From the NCBI RefSeq assembly GCF_020882245.1, contig NC_083597.1, positions 45,920,152 to 45,984,151 of the forward strand: DNA of 64,000 bases, written 5' to 3'. The notes under the pieces are model-generated. The model saw only the letters and a list, made by a program, of their open reading frames with translations, was not told the DNA's origin and searched no databases. Positions 14,774-29,200 of the stretch are shown here, in pieces. The stretch's first letter is position 1. Each line of letters begins with the position of its first letter. The DNA comes from Rhopalosiphum padi. Its lineage: Eukaryota > Arthropoda > Insecta > Hemiptera > Aphididae. The translations under genes were made by a program, and so were the position numbers.

Positions 14774-16680
14774 TAAGAATTGACTTTTTCGTTTTAAAAA
14801 AAGTCGTCAATTTACAAAACATATGCAATACGTCATATTATTGTACAGATAATCATGATCTTCACCAGTAATAGTTTTTCAAATGTGTACACAACTATCT
14901 TCACTATCCTGCACCCTGAATGTCAACAAAGTGATACGAATGCACGTGATAATTTTAAATTATCAAGTCCGGCTTGATTTTTTTGTTGAAAATGTCATGT
15001 TCTCGCATTGGTATAGGTACATAACGACGGTTTTATACAACCATTATCTATTGTTACAGTCGCAAAATAATAATTGCTGGTCGTAATTTTGTCACCCGGA
15101 CGTTCGTATGAAAGTACTTTCAAACAGAAAATATATAGTTACACCAAATTATGTTAAAATAGTTGTAACTGTAAATTGTAATTTGACTAAAATTGCTACT
15201 TGTGTACTTTTTACACGTGTTCTGAAAAGAAATATTACGTTCTACCATAGTCAGCTTTCTGATTAATGTCTGTATTCGATTGATCAGTAATTTTATGTTA
15301 TTTCTTTCATATATAATATATATGTATTCATGCATCACAATTCTTGAGAAACGCCAATTTTAATGTAAAATACTGTTGTTATGATTAATTGTCATGTCAA
15401 AACAGTATTTCAGTTAAAATGTTTAGTAAAAATACCTACTTAACAATATACTGTACGTATGCAATAATAATATAGCTTATAGGTAAAAACTGGAAATGTT
15501 CTCTGCTTTATAATAGATTTAGAGTACATTTCGATACCTTGTCATTGAATAAATCACTGTAATAGATGTGTTAAATTTGAATTCAATAATATAATATTAT
15601 ACATACAAAAAACGATTTATGTATACAAATTTCAATAACTGCTAAGAATATTTTATAATTTTTTTATATTTTTTTTACCTATTTTTCTATTAGCAATATA
15701 TTGAACTATTTTTGTCGAAAACATCACATAATATATTAATATTATATAATAATAATTATTATTATTATATTATATCATATTTACAGTAACTAACTTTTAA
15801 GTAAATACTAATATACCAAGACACGATGTGAAATGATGATGATAAAATAACTTAAAGTTGGTCAAATATTTTGAAAATGTAATCTATATATAAAAAATAT
15901 TAAATAATAATACTATAAGAAATGGTGAAAAGTTTTAAGTTCCTACGAATAATGTTTTTTGAATTACAACAAAAACTAAAATCGATAAAGAAACTTTATT
16001 TATCGCTTAAATATCAGATTTCACTGTTCAGTAAAATTTCACCTCCGAAAGCTTGTGAAAAAAATTTTGCTTTAAAGTATACCTACTAAATTCAAATATT
16101 TGTGACTAAAAACTACCCTCAACGTTGAAGATAGAGGTATTTTTGCTTTTCTAAAGAATAATATTATAATAGTCACAAAAGGCTAAACATAAAAATATAA
16201 ATATTTATCCTAGTAAGACCAATACATTTCTAGCTCAACTGTTCGCACTCAGCGTCCCGTATTAGTGAATATACTAACATTTTGTATGACAATGCCATAA
16301 TATAGGAATATTTACAATAATAAAATATTATTTAAAAATATCAGTTAGAGGAATAAATTATACGTTATTATATACGTGAGAATATTTTCTGATGCATATT
16401 TTACAAAATTATTTTAATTAATAATTTTGTTTATTTAATATTTAAAATCATAAAAAAAAAAACTGTAACTTGTAATATTATAAATATTGGTTTTATAAAT
16501 TATATCGTTATTATTTTTATTATTTTACAAAAAAGAATAATAATTATTGTTGGATATTGACTATATTGTTAAACTTAAATAAGTACCTTTATATTTAAAT
16601 GTATTTTTCAAATAAATATGTTAACCTACTAGGTTTGGAATTTTTTTCCATAAAATGGTATTGAAATATATTATATTTAA

Positions 16681-16710
16681 GAGAAAGAGAGAGAAAGAAA
16701 GAAAGAGAAA
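16681..16710. repeat. (GA/GAAA)n purine-rich run
   Basis: Thirty bases of GAGA and GAAA units on the plus strand. It is the only long homopurine tract I saw in the window. Confidence 0.85.
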
Positions 16711-16905
16711 AAAATTAATTATTAACTACTATTCAACTTGTGATTACATTTTTTATAATAATATATCTTTGCTATATTATAAACACATTATTTCTTTTAT
16801 TATTGAATTTAATTTTTAATTGTAGACTAAAACTATAAAAGGTAACCAGAGAAGAATTTAAAAAAATTATGATGGGACAAAAAATATTTTAATTAATGTA
16901 ATATG

Positions 16906-16924
16906 TATATATATATATATATAC
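16906..16924. repeat. (TA)n microsatellite
   Basis: About nine TA units. Confidence 0.85.
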
Positions 16925-18700
16925 GTATACATAAGATCCTTTTGCTAATAATAAATTATACCCGGACACTTCTATCTAAAAGTAGTAAAGAATATTTTAT
17001 TAAATATTAAAAATATGTAATTTATATTCCACGATATTACTAATTAGTACTACTACGAATGATATAGCACAATATTTTTAAAATTGTATACCTACCTTTG
17101 TTTTACTTACTTGTTATGATTAATCTAGAGATGTGTTTGATAGGAAAGCAAATAAAAAAATGTAATAATTGTTCTCTTTGCTAATTACTAAAGCCTTTCA
17201 CGACTGAAGAATAAAACACGAGTACGGTGGTTATTTACGGCGAAAAAAGAGTCCCCACAACCTTTTTTATTTTTTTTTTATCTATTTCCATGAAAATATA
17301 TGTTCATAGATGAGTATTTTTATATAATGTAGAATAAATACATGCTAAATAATACTTACCGAGGATAACTGTTTTGACAACGAACGACGTCAATAACTGC
17401 TGCAATAGTAATTAATACACAATATGAGTTCTGAGTATATAAATATGAGATTAATATTTGTACTATATGTATATATATATTACGTCAAATTAAAATGTCC
17501 TTAGAGGAACTATAATAATTACAATAGTTATTAGTTCTAGCAGTATAACACTAGTGGCTCTAGCCTAAATAACTAATTATTTACAGATAATAATAATACT
17601 GATAGTAAACACTAAAAAAAATTTGCATGTCACCGATCATTCAAAATAATACCGGATAAAGTCATCGATGAGTGCCAAGTCTCGAAAAAAGAAAATTAGA
17701 TTTTGTATTATAGATGTTATGTTGTAAATATTTATTACTGTATATTATATATTGATTATATAATTAAAGAATAATACTTAATTAATTAAATATCACATGT
17801 ATTATTTGTAATAGGTATTCAATTTTATTTTTGTACAATATTGAATCTTAAGTGATATGTTAAAATAATTTTCGTGTTTTGAAATTATGATATTGATAAG
17901 TCATTATAAAATTAGACAAGTTATAGGCGGAAGCAGAGATTCCCTTGAATCAGTGACCACTAGATAAATTAATATTCCCTTCTAAATTAAAATCTTAAAT
18001 ACGCCATTGCACAGGTAAATTAAATTTCTAAAGAATTTATTTTTAGAAGTTTTCTCTTTAAAATACCATAATATTTCAATAGCCAATGTTTTAAAAAAAA
18101 ACATACTTTGGAAGTTCAGGATTTAATTTATAAAAAATAAAAAGTTTGATTTTCTTAAGTATTAAATAATTATAAACTTTTTTATTTACCACAATTTTAA
18201 AATATAAAATAACAATAGTTTGATACTTGAACTTCTGATGTCAAAAGTTAATTGAAAATACAAAGTTGATAGTACTTTATACTAAAATACAATATAAATT
18301 TTTACATGAAATGTAAGTAACATTTAATAATATTCGTTAATTTTGAAACTATATAAAATAAGTTTTAGCACATTCCAAGAATACATTTTGCACTATGCAA
18401 TATGCTGTTGATTAAATGTTGATGTGATGTTTAATTATAGTATTTTTAAAAACTATATAAAATTAAATTATATACGAATCTATCTTTTTTCGAACTTGAT
18501 CATAAATTATAAGAATAGGTTAGTCAACAAATTAATTTTAAACGTTTAAATATCAATAAAAGTCGATCATGAAAAATTATTTACATTTATGTGGATACAC
18601 CAATGTGTATAGGGTTCACTTCAGTGTAAACACTACATAATAAACACTAAATAAAATATAAATACTACGAAACGATATTCAAGTCCAGACTTCCTGAAAG

Positions 18701-18941
18701 CAGTGGTGTATTTGAGGGGAATAGTTGGATCACCCCCTCTGCTCTGGATTTGTGACTGTTTTATTTTATATTATATTTGTAGTAATAAAATTGTCGCATT
18801 ACCATTGAATAAAAAAATAAATGGAAATTGCTGTTAAAAATAAAAATCATGAAATTGTGAGGCGTCGAAGAGTTCTCAGGATCAAGAGCTGCATTACAAC
18901 ATTTTTATCCTACCAAAAGCCAAGTTTCAAAATCACCACTG
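18701..18941. mobile_element. Degenerate hAT-like non-autonomous element
   Basis: The left end CAGTGGTGTATTTGA and the inverted right end CAGTGGTGATTTTGA share the CAGTGGTG start typical of hAT elements. The 8-bp flanks CCTGAAAG and GTTGAGAG agree at five of eight positions, compatible with an old target duplication. No transposase frame is present. Confidence 0.5.
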
Positions 18942-20399
18942 GTTGAGAGGGCGGTACTTATAATTGGAGACCTGAGTATATTGTTATAGGCAAATATTGT
19001 ATTCATTATTTTTACCAAATATCTCTCCACTGGATACTTATCAATGTCGTGAAAAATGCATATACACGTATTAATATACTTACATGTATGCGAACGATAT
19101 CACAACTTTTACATGGCAATATTATAACAGACGTATAAAAACACGTGTCTATACATTCTGTACCTATAATAATATATTCTATCCCAAACATGTTTCGCCC
19201 GTATCATTAATGGACGATAGTTGCTAATTTTTTTCGGTTAAAATTAATCCGATTGGTATCGGTAGACGAAACTGAGCATTTAAATTTTAAATATTATTTA
19301 CAAAACTCATTACGGACTTGATAATGATCAGACTGACTACGCTACGCCGAATGACCAGTATAATCATACTCATATAGTATGATCATAGTCTGCAGGTTAG
19401 CGAACGAATGTATTATATAAATACACCAAAACGTATATTATTATTACAACTATTATGTACTCGTATTTACGACGGAGCATAAACACGACGCCAACAAAAT
19501 TCATGAGTGAATATACTGATATAATATTGGCATTGTTTATTTGCGCGCTCTTAGTATGTTTTTCTTTTTTATAATAATTATTGTAATTTATCAATAACAC
19601 ATTAATTGTTATAACAACATTGCTCTTTCGTTGGATAGGTATAGGGGAGAATAAATTATAATGCAATTACGAAACTATTGTTACACAAATATAGTAATGT
19701 TGTTGCATTAAAGTATTTTCTTTCATTAGTACGTAGTATACGTTAACGTTTAAGACTGGTAATAATAATTATTAGAAACGATGGATCATGAACTTTTTTT
19801 TTATCCAAATTTAATTTCGATAAAGAGAAAGCTACAATATCCTAAACCTTTTACGAGGAAAAATTAACGTTAGTTAAAGATTTTAATTATATACAATATA
19901 GGTAGTTATGATATTAAAACTAGTCAAATTATTAACATAATATTAAATAATTTTTTCATCATAATAATATAATTAAAGGAACTTGAAGTAAAAAAAAAAC
20001 TATTATTTACGAGTCAAACGACAAAAAAATGAATAGGTACCTCACGATAATATTTAACGACATGTTTCCTATAAGACACAAAAAAAAAATACAACCTTAT
20101 ATATTCTATATTTCTATTTATTAATAAAGAATATCTACTTAATAACGTAAAAACCTATTTTAAATGTCGCCTGATAAGCTCATTAAAATCTGATATATAT
20201 TATTACTATTATAATTATTTATTTTCGCGTGTTTAAATTTTTCAAAAAAAGTCGTAGTATAAAATGAAAAATGAAAAAATGCCCATTACATCGTTAACGT
20301 GGAAAATGCAAGAGCTGTAGCTGATATTCAAAATACGGTCCCTTCTACTACGACTATTATATGTATAGTCGTTACAATATCAATAACTATTCAAGTGCA

Positions 20400-21380
20400 T
20401 GTACACCTAAATCGGTCCAAGAAACACCGCCACGAGAACGCCGTATAATACCGATTTTCGTCTGGCCGGGACAACTCATCGCTATTTTGATAATATAATA
20501 TTATTATTATACTCGAGTGGTCGCCAAAAAACTGCTAATTTTTTTTTTTTTGAACAATATTATATATAATAATAATATCATACACGGATTTGTGGTAGAC
20601 GCGGTCACAGTTTGAGACTAATAATAACAATAATAATAGACATATTATTATTATTATTATTATTATTATGGAAACGACGCCGTGCGTATATTGTATACGA
20701 TAATAAACGACAGCAACAAACCAGTGCAGCCGTCGTGCGCGTAGTGGAGCGTGCGGCGCGAAATACAAGGCGCTCAAACTGTGTACATAATAATAATAAC
20801 AATATATTGCGATAATAATAATATCATTTTAATCCTGTGGTGGTAACGGACACCGCCGCGAATTTTATAGTCTACTGCACAACAATAAAGCTCCAGTGGC
20901 GATTATTATGTACGCGAGCACGCCGGACAAACGATGTATACGCACTACATATTATTATAATAATATACTCGTGATAATATATAAATACGCCGTGTACGCG
21001 CGAGATCCGTCGCGGACGACGACACGTCGACGTGTTAATATTATACGATATTTATTATTATTACGTTTTTATAAATAATAATATTGCAAAATTATGTTGT
21101 CGTTCAAAGTTTGTCGGCCGGTCTTTTCCCCCCCTATACCTATTTTTAAATTCCGCCCTCGGCCCTTCACGTTTAACGTACACACACGCGCACTAGCATC
21201 GGATTTTTTCCCACCGCCGTTCGAAAAGAATCGAATCGATAATAATAATATACGCCGTTTGTCCGAATTTTTATCATCGATGTTATATTTTAATGCAAAA
21301 ATACACTATAATATTATTGTTTATTGTAAATTTGTACATATGACGCCGCTGTATTGTGCGTGCAGTTGATTGGTTAAGCT
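20400..21380. promoter_or_regulatory. CpG-richer island 3, possible promoter
   Basis: Many CG dinucleotides (CGCGCGAGATCCGTCGCGGACGA and similar words around 21,000), mixed with ATA repeats, stand out from the AT-rich surroundings. Frames here are made of repeat-encoded Ile/Asn/Leu runs and are not credible proteins. It is about 1.7 kb beyond the 3' end of the receptor gene. Confidence 0.25.
20643..20669. repeat. (ATT)n microsatellite
   Basis: Nine near-perfect ATT units inside CpG-richer island 3. Confidence 0.9.
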
Positions 21381-22765
21381 CGTAACACCGCCTATTATTG
21401 TTTTTATACCTGCACCATTGTTTTCGAGTTGTTTGATATTGTTGATATCGCGTTATGATATTTAATAAGCAAATATTTATTATTCAGAGGGCAGTAAATG
21501 GTTTTGAAATACAAAACACTTATGTAGACATGTCTACTTGTATTCAGATTTACATTAGATATTATAGTGTTTTTAATTAAATGCAACGCAAATAAATAAG
21601 TAATACAAAAAAAAACTTAGTGTCTGTGTCAATAAGTAGAAAAAATACCGTAGCAATGCAAAGTCGACTTTAAATTATGATATGTTGTTTAATAAATTAT
21701 TGATGTCTACTACTTAATTGTATATATTTATGAAATTATTTGTGTAGGTATAGAGTAATGTTTAGAATTCGATAGTATTATGAATTTTTAATATTAATAT
21801 ACGGTATTAGAGTATGTTTGTATAATTATTGAGTTGAAAAAGTTTAAAAACTATTATAAAAAGATTATTATTTTTTTAAATATAATTATACCTATTATAT
21901 TCTAAAATATTGAAAAGGATCAAACGACAAACAGCAGCAATATACTGTAATGAATAAAAAAAAATTCATAAGATGTATAAGTGCTGCATTGGACTAAAAT
22001 TAAAATTAAAATAAATATATACGCACACACACATACACATAAACATATATATTTATAGTGTAAGAGATATATTATACTCATATTGAAATGCAGATGAATG
22101 TAGTTTCACTTGACAACAAATAGGATGTGTTTTGCTGAGGGTTATTTTTATTCGTAAAATTTTTTTCTGAGTCAATAATTTTCTCTCAAATAATTTGTGC
22201 TTGTTTAAATAAAACTATAAAACAATATAATATGACTTTTTAATTTATTTATAGAACTGTAAAGTATATGAGGAGAGGAATTTAAATTTAACTATTTTTT
22301 TTTTTATAAAATGAAAGAGCATACATAACAATATATCATGTTCAGGTGATTGAATATATTATTGTACCTGCCTATTACAATTGTTATTATCGACAGTGAA
22401 CAGTTTTACATTAGGTTTGAATATTGAAGCACCCGTCATTTTCTGTTATTGAAAAAAAAAAAATATTATCTATAGTAATTTACAATAAATATTGATTTGT
22501 TATGTTTGTAGATACGATGAGTATCATATCACAATCGTACAGTGTTGATACATTAATGCGATATTTGCCTTAACATAAAAATGGTTACGTAGTTATAGAC
22601 TACCTATTTGATTGTTTAAAACTTGATATAATAATATAATATGTACTTATCCAGTATCCAGAAAAAATTACCTCGTAGAAATGTATGGTTAAATCATAAA
22701 TTGTCATCGTAATAAACATACTATACATAGGTAATAGAATGTTACCAATACACAGTATTTGCAGT

Positions 22766-22798
22766 ATAATAATAATAATAATAATAAGAAGAAGAAGA
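22766..22798. repeat. Compound (TAA)n(GAA)n microsatellite
   Basis: Seven TAA units pass directly into four GAA/GAAG units, a compound repeat 40 bases downstream of the receptor's candidate poly(A) signal. Confidence 0.85.
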
Positions 22799-22840
22799 TT
22801 GAGGATTTTACGTCACACAGATTATACAGGATATCGACAT

Positions 22841-22846
22841 TTTATT
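22841..22846 (-). terminator. Candidate polyadenylation signal of the receptor gene
   Basis: An AATAAA hexamer on the minus strand lies about 245 bases after the receptor stop codon. In such AT-rich DNA the hexamer is common by chance, so this is only positional support. Confidence 0.3.
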
Positions 22847-23090
22847 GAAACTAATAATAGCAGTCAAAATCAAAAAAATATCGAAAAAAATACCGTGTTA
22901 AATAAAATATTATAATATTATAATTTTTTTGACAACGTATAAAAAAAATACATTATTAATATAATATATAATTTACTCCACAGCAATAATAATGATAAAA
23001 GCTTAGGACAAAAACATTTACATACTATTCGGTTTATATTCGATGCCTTTATCGAGTTACTTAATTAAATACAATATAATGACTATATTA

Positions 23091-23291
23091 TTATGGTTCA
23101 CGGTTGTCTCCAACATAATATTTCGTGTCCTCATATAGTGGTTGTTGTTCTGGATGCGGCGGTATTTCAATTGTCGTATCCGGGGGCAGTCTCTTGTTTG
23201 ACAACGCTGAGGTAGTCGTGTCGTTACTGACGCAAGACGATGACCTAACGTTGTTCGCTGGTATCCACGGCATAAGTTCCTTTGGATCCAA
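23091..23291 (-). CDS. Dh44-R: Receptor terminal exon: cytoplasmic tail and stop
   Basis: This last exon encodes a 66-residue polar tail, starting LDPKELMPWIP and ending GDNREP, then TAA. It is rich in Ser, Thr and Pro, as expected for a receptor tail with phosphorylation sites. Two acceptors ten bases apart (ACACAG ending at 23,302 and CATCAG ending at 23,292) can each be used with a matching donor upstream. Tail membership is inferred from strand, order, frame and the lack of another candidate. Confidence 0.72.
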   Translation of the reverse strand: MDPKELMPWIPANNVRSSSCVSNDTTTSALSNKRLPPDTTIEIPPHPEQQPLYEDTKYYVGDNREP

Positions 23292-26200
23292 CTGATGATC
23301 ACTGTGTATTAAATTAAATAACATAATATGCACATTTTAAAAATCGAATTTTTTAATAAATAATCATAAATATCTAAAGTACAAATTAGCGAAATAGTAA
23401 ATCTATCTACATTTTTCTAAATACTTATTCCTGTGCCACTCTATACCTTTTATAAAAACCTTAAATAGATTTACTAATAAGTTATGAGCTTATTAATAAT
23501 TAACTAATTATTATAAATTTATGTTATTTACGTTTGTATTTTCATAAAGATATTATTCTAAAAGGCAAGAAACGATATTATATAGGTGTTTACACATTTC
23601 TACAAGTATATTTCGATTTTTTTTTTAAAAGTCAATTTTTTTGAACAAATCTTTTAATATTTAGTGTATTTATGAGCTAATTGCTCAAAATATTGGTTAT
23701 TATATACTATTACACATACACTAGTTTACTGATTTGATGATAAATAATATTACGTTGTTAAAATTTTTTAATAAGGAACGATATGAGCACAAACAATTTT
23801 TTAAACATAAAATGTATGATCAAAATATGTAGGTATATGACTATAATATATTATATTATATTAAAGGGGTGGTCAACTTGTGGCTCGCAAACCACATACC
23901 TACGGCTATCGTCTTTGTCAGATGCAACTCACGTCTAATAAAACGATTTTACATCTATAAACTTATATTTATGAAAAAATATCATATTATATAAAATGTA
24001 TTTATAAATATTTTGGCTCGTGTTATCATTGTATTTATCTATGTGGCCCGCTAACATTTTTTGTTTTGACCACCACTATTTTGATTAAATATAATAACAC
24101 CTCCTTTTTACTCGTAGGTACCTACTATAATTTATTGCCTCTTGTTATGTTAAAGTTAATTAGTTAACTTATAAAAGGTACATACACGGCAGTGGTATTT
24201 ACATATTATTATAATGTATTATAAGGTTTTAAATGAAAAAAAAATATTTTTAAACAAAAATATTCTTATTATTTTCAGTTAACGCTAGAAAAATTGCAAC
24301 GGAAATAGAATTTTTGTTAATATAGAACTTTACACTGTATATTGTATAGATATAAGACAATGGTGTACAAGTATTGAGTTTAATATGTATTACTGTATTA
24401 GTGACCGTACCATATTATATTGTTTGGTTTCACCGACAACCAGGACCGGCCATATTTTTTTCTCGAAGCAAGGAATTTCCGCTTCGCTTGCCATCTAGAA
24501 ATGTGGTATTTCAATGTGCTTTGAACTTCATTGTTAAAGAAACAATACAGTAACGAGACGGTGAACCCCTAGCAAATAAATTGATACAAATTAATAAATA
24601 TTGTACAATGGTATTTTAATATGATCATTATAATTTATAGCACCTAACAGATTTAAATATGATGTTTATATTTTTAGGGTGGTAGAATATGATCACGTAC
24701 GGCATGAGCGGGAATTTGGTTGAATTTTTTGGAGGGCAAACATTATTTAATGTAAAGTTTCTTGTAACCCGATTACTATTTACATTGTCCACGGATATTT
24801 ATATATATATAATTTAATTTAGAGAAGTAATTGAAATTTATGGGGAGGGATACATCCAAAATGTGTGACATGGCGTACAGTGATAGTACTTATCGTCGGT
24901 ACTTTTTTATAATACGATTAATGTTGCCAAACTTGAATAATTTTACAATTTTAAAAACCTAACTAACAAAATAAAATAAATATATATATTATAGAATAAC
25001 AAACTATATTGTCAGTTAGCTTCATAAAAATGTATACAATAGCTAATTTCATAATGTTTAACAAGTAACATACGTACACTATGTGCATTTCACACATAGA
25101 GATATCAATTTTAATGAAGATTTAAGGAATGATATATCATTAAATTCAAATTTAACACACCCATAATAGCGACTTACTCAACACTTAATGGACAGTAGAA
25201 TGGTACCCACTTGTCTATCTTTTTTATTTAAAATATTTAATGTGATATTATATTGTTATAATATAAATTATATTATGATATAATTTTTATTGTTAAGTAC
25301 CTACCGGTTCTTTTATGATATATTTCAATAAAGTATGTCACAAACTTTATATTGTTATTTTTAATTGTTATAACTTATTATTATTATTATTTGATATTTA
25401 TTAATTATTTCTAAATTTTTAATGGACTGAAAACTGTAGTAAAATAATGTTATATATTTAAATATTAATTATTATTCTGGTTTAATTAATATAAATTTAA
25501 ATTTTTTATAAATAGTAGTATTATACAGTATACTAATTAATTACTATTCTTAATTTTAAGATTTTTTTTTAAAAGTAGAACCGGTATCGATAACCGAAGG
25601 GGAATATTTTGGAACCGGACAAGAACCTAACCTAACCGGCCCAACCCTAAATATAATATGTTATATTATATGTATGTATAATTATGGTATTATAATTTAT
25701 TCAAAATGATTTTGAAAAAAAATTTTTTGAAACTAATAAAAATTAAAAACACATTCATTTTGAATATTGTAATTATACAACAATTATAAATTTTACAATG
25801 GTGTCTTCTAAATATTAAATAGGATGCAATCGTGTATAGCCCCAGTCGTTAAGAGATTACTTTGTTATTCGACTTATGGTGATCTTCTTTCCTCCTCCTC
25901 TCACGCATAATAAAATGTCACTCGGCGTAAGATAAAAAATGGTTTTTAATTATTAATATATTTTAAAAATATGGTTACGATATACGTTATAATATAAAGT
26001 ACATAGATACAGTAAGAAATTCCCATGGGCCCCATTTATTCTCTCCCAAGTGGAAATTCTTGTATTTCACAGAATACACAGTATATACAGTGTACTCAAT
26101 AAGGTATGTCATACTCAAACGGATTCTATTCATGTTTGGTTATAACAGTAGTGCTTACTTGTGTACTGATAATTACAACTTTGCTGAATTTGTAAATATT

Positions 26201-29200
26201 AACCAGTAGTCCTGTGGAACTGGGATTGATCATGTCCAAACAAAAAGTGATGCCCAGTAGTGGTATCAACACTAAAAGAGCTTTAGTGGCCTTTTTGTAG
26301 TTGTGCGTTTCTGCGGATTTCGTCGACCGTATTTTTGTTATTAGCACCTAATGAAAACCAGTGACAAAAAAACGAACGTCATAACACGTTTGACTACTTT
26401 TATTTGTTGTCGTATTTGTCGAAATGACTTACCCGCATAATTTTTACAAGGAACACAGAGTTGATCAGCAGGACGATAACTATCGGCGACTGGTATATCC
26501 AATCGTCAACGTATGAGGCCATTAACGGACAGTATCTTTCGTAAGTGATCTGGTTGTACAAATCCAACTGGAAATAAAACACGGTATGTCAATTATTATT
26601 ATTGTACCTAATCATCATACGTATATTATGTATGCGCCTATCCGGTGATCGCTTACGTCGTTTTTAGTTGGTACCAAAAGTTTTGTGACACACCAAGTGG
26701 GAATAATGATCAATGGTATACCTAAAATGTAATAAAATCATTATTAATATACACATAGATTGTAGGCGAGACACGTTAATATATTATTTAAAAAAACATC
26801 GAGGCAACACGTTGTGGTAAATGTCTGTTGCTAAATTTATCTGCTGTATAGTTACAAGTGTATAGGTAGAATATTAAGTTGTTTTTTTACTTGTGAAGGA
26901 GGGAGGGTAACTCCATAATTATTAATTTCTTCGCGATCTATGTGTGTGTATTGTGTGTAATGTAAAAAATAGCTTAATCGCATTTCATTTGTTCATAATA
27001 TTAATATAATATTTAAAATGTAGAACGTCGGTATACTAATTTAGATAGTATTGTAAAAACAATTCCTTCGATTTATTTATATTATATTTGTTGATTGTTC
27101 TTATTCTATTCTTATTTGTATTGTAATAGTTATTATAATTCCACACACCTATACAATTATAAAAGTAAATTAAAATTAAGGTTGACGGGTATTCATTTGT
27201 TGTAATATTTTAATTTTTTATAAATCTTAAACCACATGTCAATGAAATATGCTAACTATAAATGTCTATCTCACCCCCTCTACCCACAAAAAAAAAATTA
27301 CGTTAACTTGTAGTTAAGTCTATAATATTATGAGCTTATGACCTAAATTTTAGTAGCTTAACACACTGGTGTCTGCGTGTAGTAATGCGTCCTGTATCAT
27401 AAACTATTGTATTATGGGTGGCAATAAATCGACTTCAGAGAGTATACTGCGCAAGTAAATGTCATGCACCGTTGCATCGATAACAGAACGCGCTTTCGGG
27501 ACTCATTAGCGAATGTTCAAACAATATTACAATATATTATCAGGGGCAGCCAAATGGTAGGTAGTAAACAATTTAAAAGTTTACGACTACTTTGTTAAAA
27601 TATATTGTTAATTATTACAAATTTAGTGGACGAGTCATAATAATTATATAAGCCATAAGGCATAAGGTACCAACAATTATATTTTTTTCGTGTAAGTTGA
27701 TTCTCAAAGGAAAAATAACTTCTCAGTACTTCAATCTTAATTAAAAAAAGTTTGATAACTCCCGAGCTCTGATGTATTGCTAAGTTTGATTAGATTTTTG
27801 TATTGTGTACTACATCTTCAGGTTATTATATTATATTATTATAAAATGGAATATTCGATCGAGTACGCTATTGCTATTTCACTGAATATAGCATTACCAC
27901 GTCTGTTACACGAGATTCGAGAGATACCTAATGTTAGTATCAGTATTTTATACACCGTCCTTGGTGCCGGCAGGGAATGTTTTGTCAACGAAAATTCTAT
28001 TTTTTATATGGAGAAAGTAGAATATTGTATACGAGTTAACAAAGTTATCGGAAATTGATATATTGTGAAATCTGATCAAGACAATATTATATTATATTAT
28101 GTACATATACCATATACATCGATGCAAATAACGATTCAGTGCGTGTTGTTATTACAGCGTAAACATTTGATAACCACGTAGCTACCGTAACTACTAGTCA
28201 CTGAAGACGAAGAACAATTTATAAACCATAATATTTATAATAATTATTATACCATATGGTACGATAAATTATTACACGGATATGTTCAACATTGCAATAC
28301 ATTTCTATGTTATATTATACTTCATCTTATTTTATAAAAAATAATTGTACCGAATTGTTCTTAAGATATTATTATTATCTAATTAAACACTTAAAAATAT
28401 CCAGCTCCAATAAAACGATGATTTTACTTAAATACACTACAAATGATTTTAATATAAAAAACAATATTGGTTATTATTATTAATTTATCGTTACGTCTCA
28501 CTTTTATTTAATTATACTTATACAATATGTTGTTAACAAAATTATTGGATCACTACTTAAATTATGGTTTTATAATATGAAAAAATATCTAAAGTATTGG
28601 CGTGGGCCGAAATTTTACAGCCCGGCATAGTCTGGATAGCGGATATTCCAATATTTTTGGAATAGATGATTTAAATGAATATAAAATATAAAATAAACTA
28701 ATATAATATACATTTTTTTTTCAGATTTTGGTCGAAGCAAAAATTGTATACCATCATACATCGAGATTAGACGCTCGCCTATACTTTAAAATATATATAT
28801 AAACATATATATAAATATATATGTATTTTGAAGAATGTTGGAATATTTATTATTAAAAATGAGTGTGATTAATTATTAGAATGTAAGTGTTTAAGTAAAA
28901 TATTTAATGTTGAAAAAATTGTCAATCAATACAGTTGTTTTCATATTAATAATTCAAAATGAAATGTATAAATAATATGTTAAATTTATTATTATTTTTC
29001 TCAACAAAATTTATTTTTAATCATATTTCTAGTTACTGTAATTTGAATACACACATTGATGTTTTACGAATAAAATAAATAGTTAATTAATGTATAATAA
29101 TTTCTGAATGCCGCATTAAAAAGAAGACCCAAAAATCATGCTTGGATAAGTTTTAAAAGTTTACATTAATAAAAATAATATTAACTATTGTTTTTATAAA

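Larger units (their letters stand above)
14780..20390. other. AT-rich gene-free stretch apart from the 18.7-kb relic
   Basis: Apart from the hAT-like relic and the simple repeats listed separately, no coding, RNA or structured element was recognised. Confidence 0.55.

Noticed and set aside
14528..14871. Overlapping frames on both strands sharing RPVSHGRVSYATYRT
   Set aside because: They are the two readings of the palindromic MITE arms, not proteins.
20535..20815. Frames with long Ile, Leu or Asn runs
   Set aside because: They come from (ATT)n and (TAA)n microsatellites.
25580..25650. CCTAACCTAACC word near 25,630 as a telomere-like repeat
   Set aside because: Only two CCTAA units occur. 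The surrounding ACCGG words suggest a worn DNA-transposon end, and no partner end was clear.
27846..28058. 70-codon plus-strand frame in the receptor intron
   Set aside because: No domain, no flanking gene signals, and a length expected by chance over this window.
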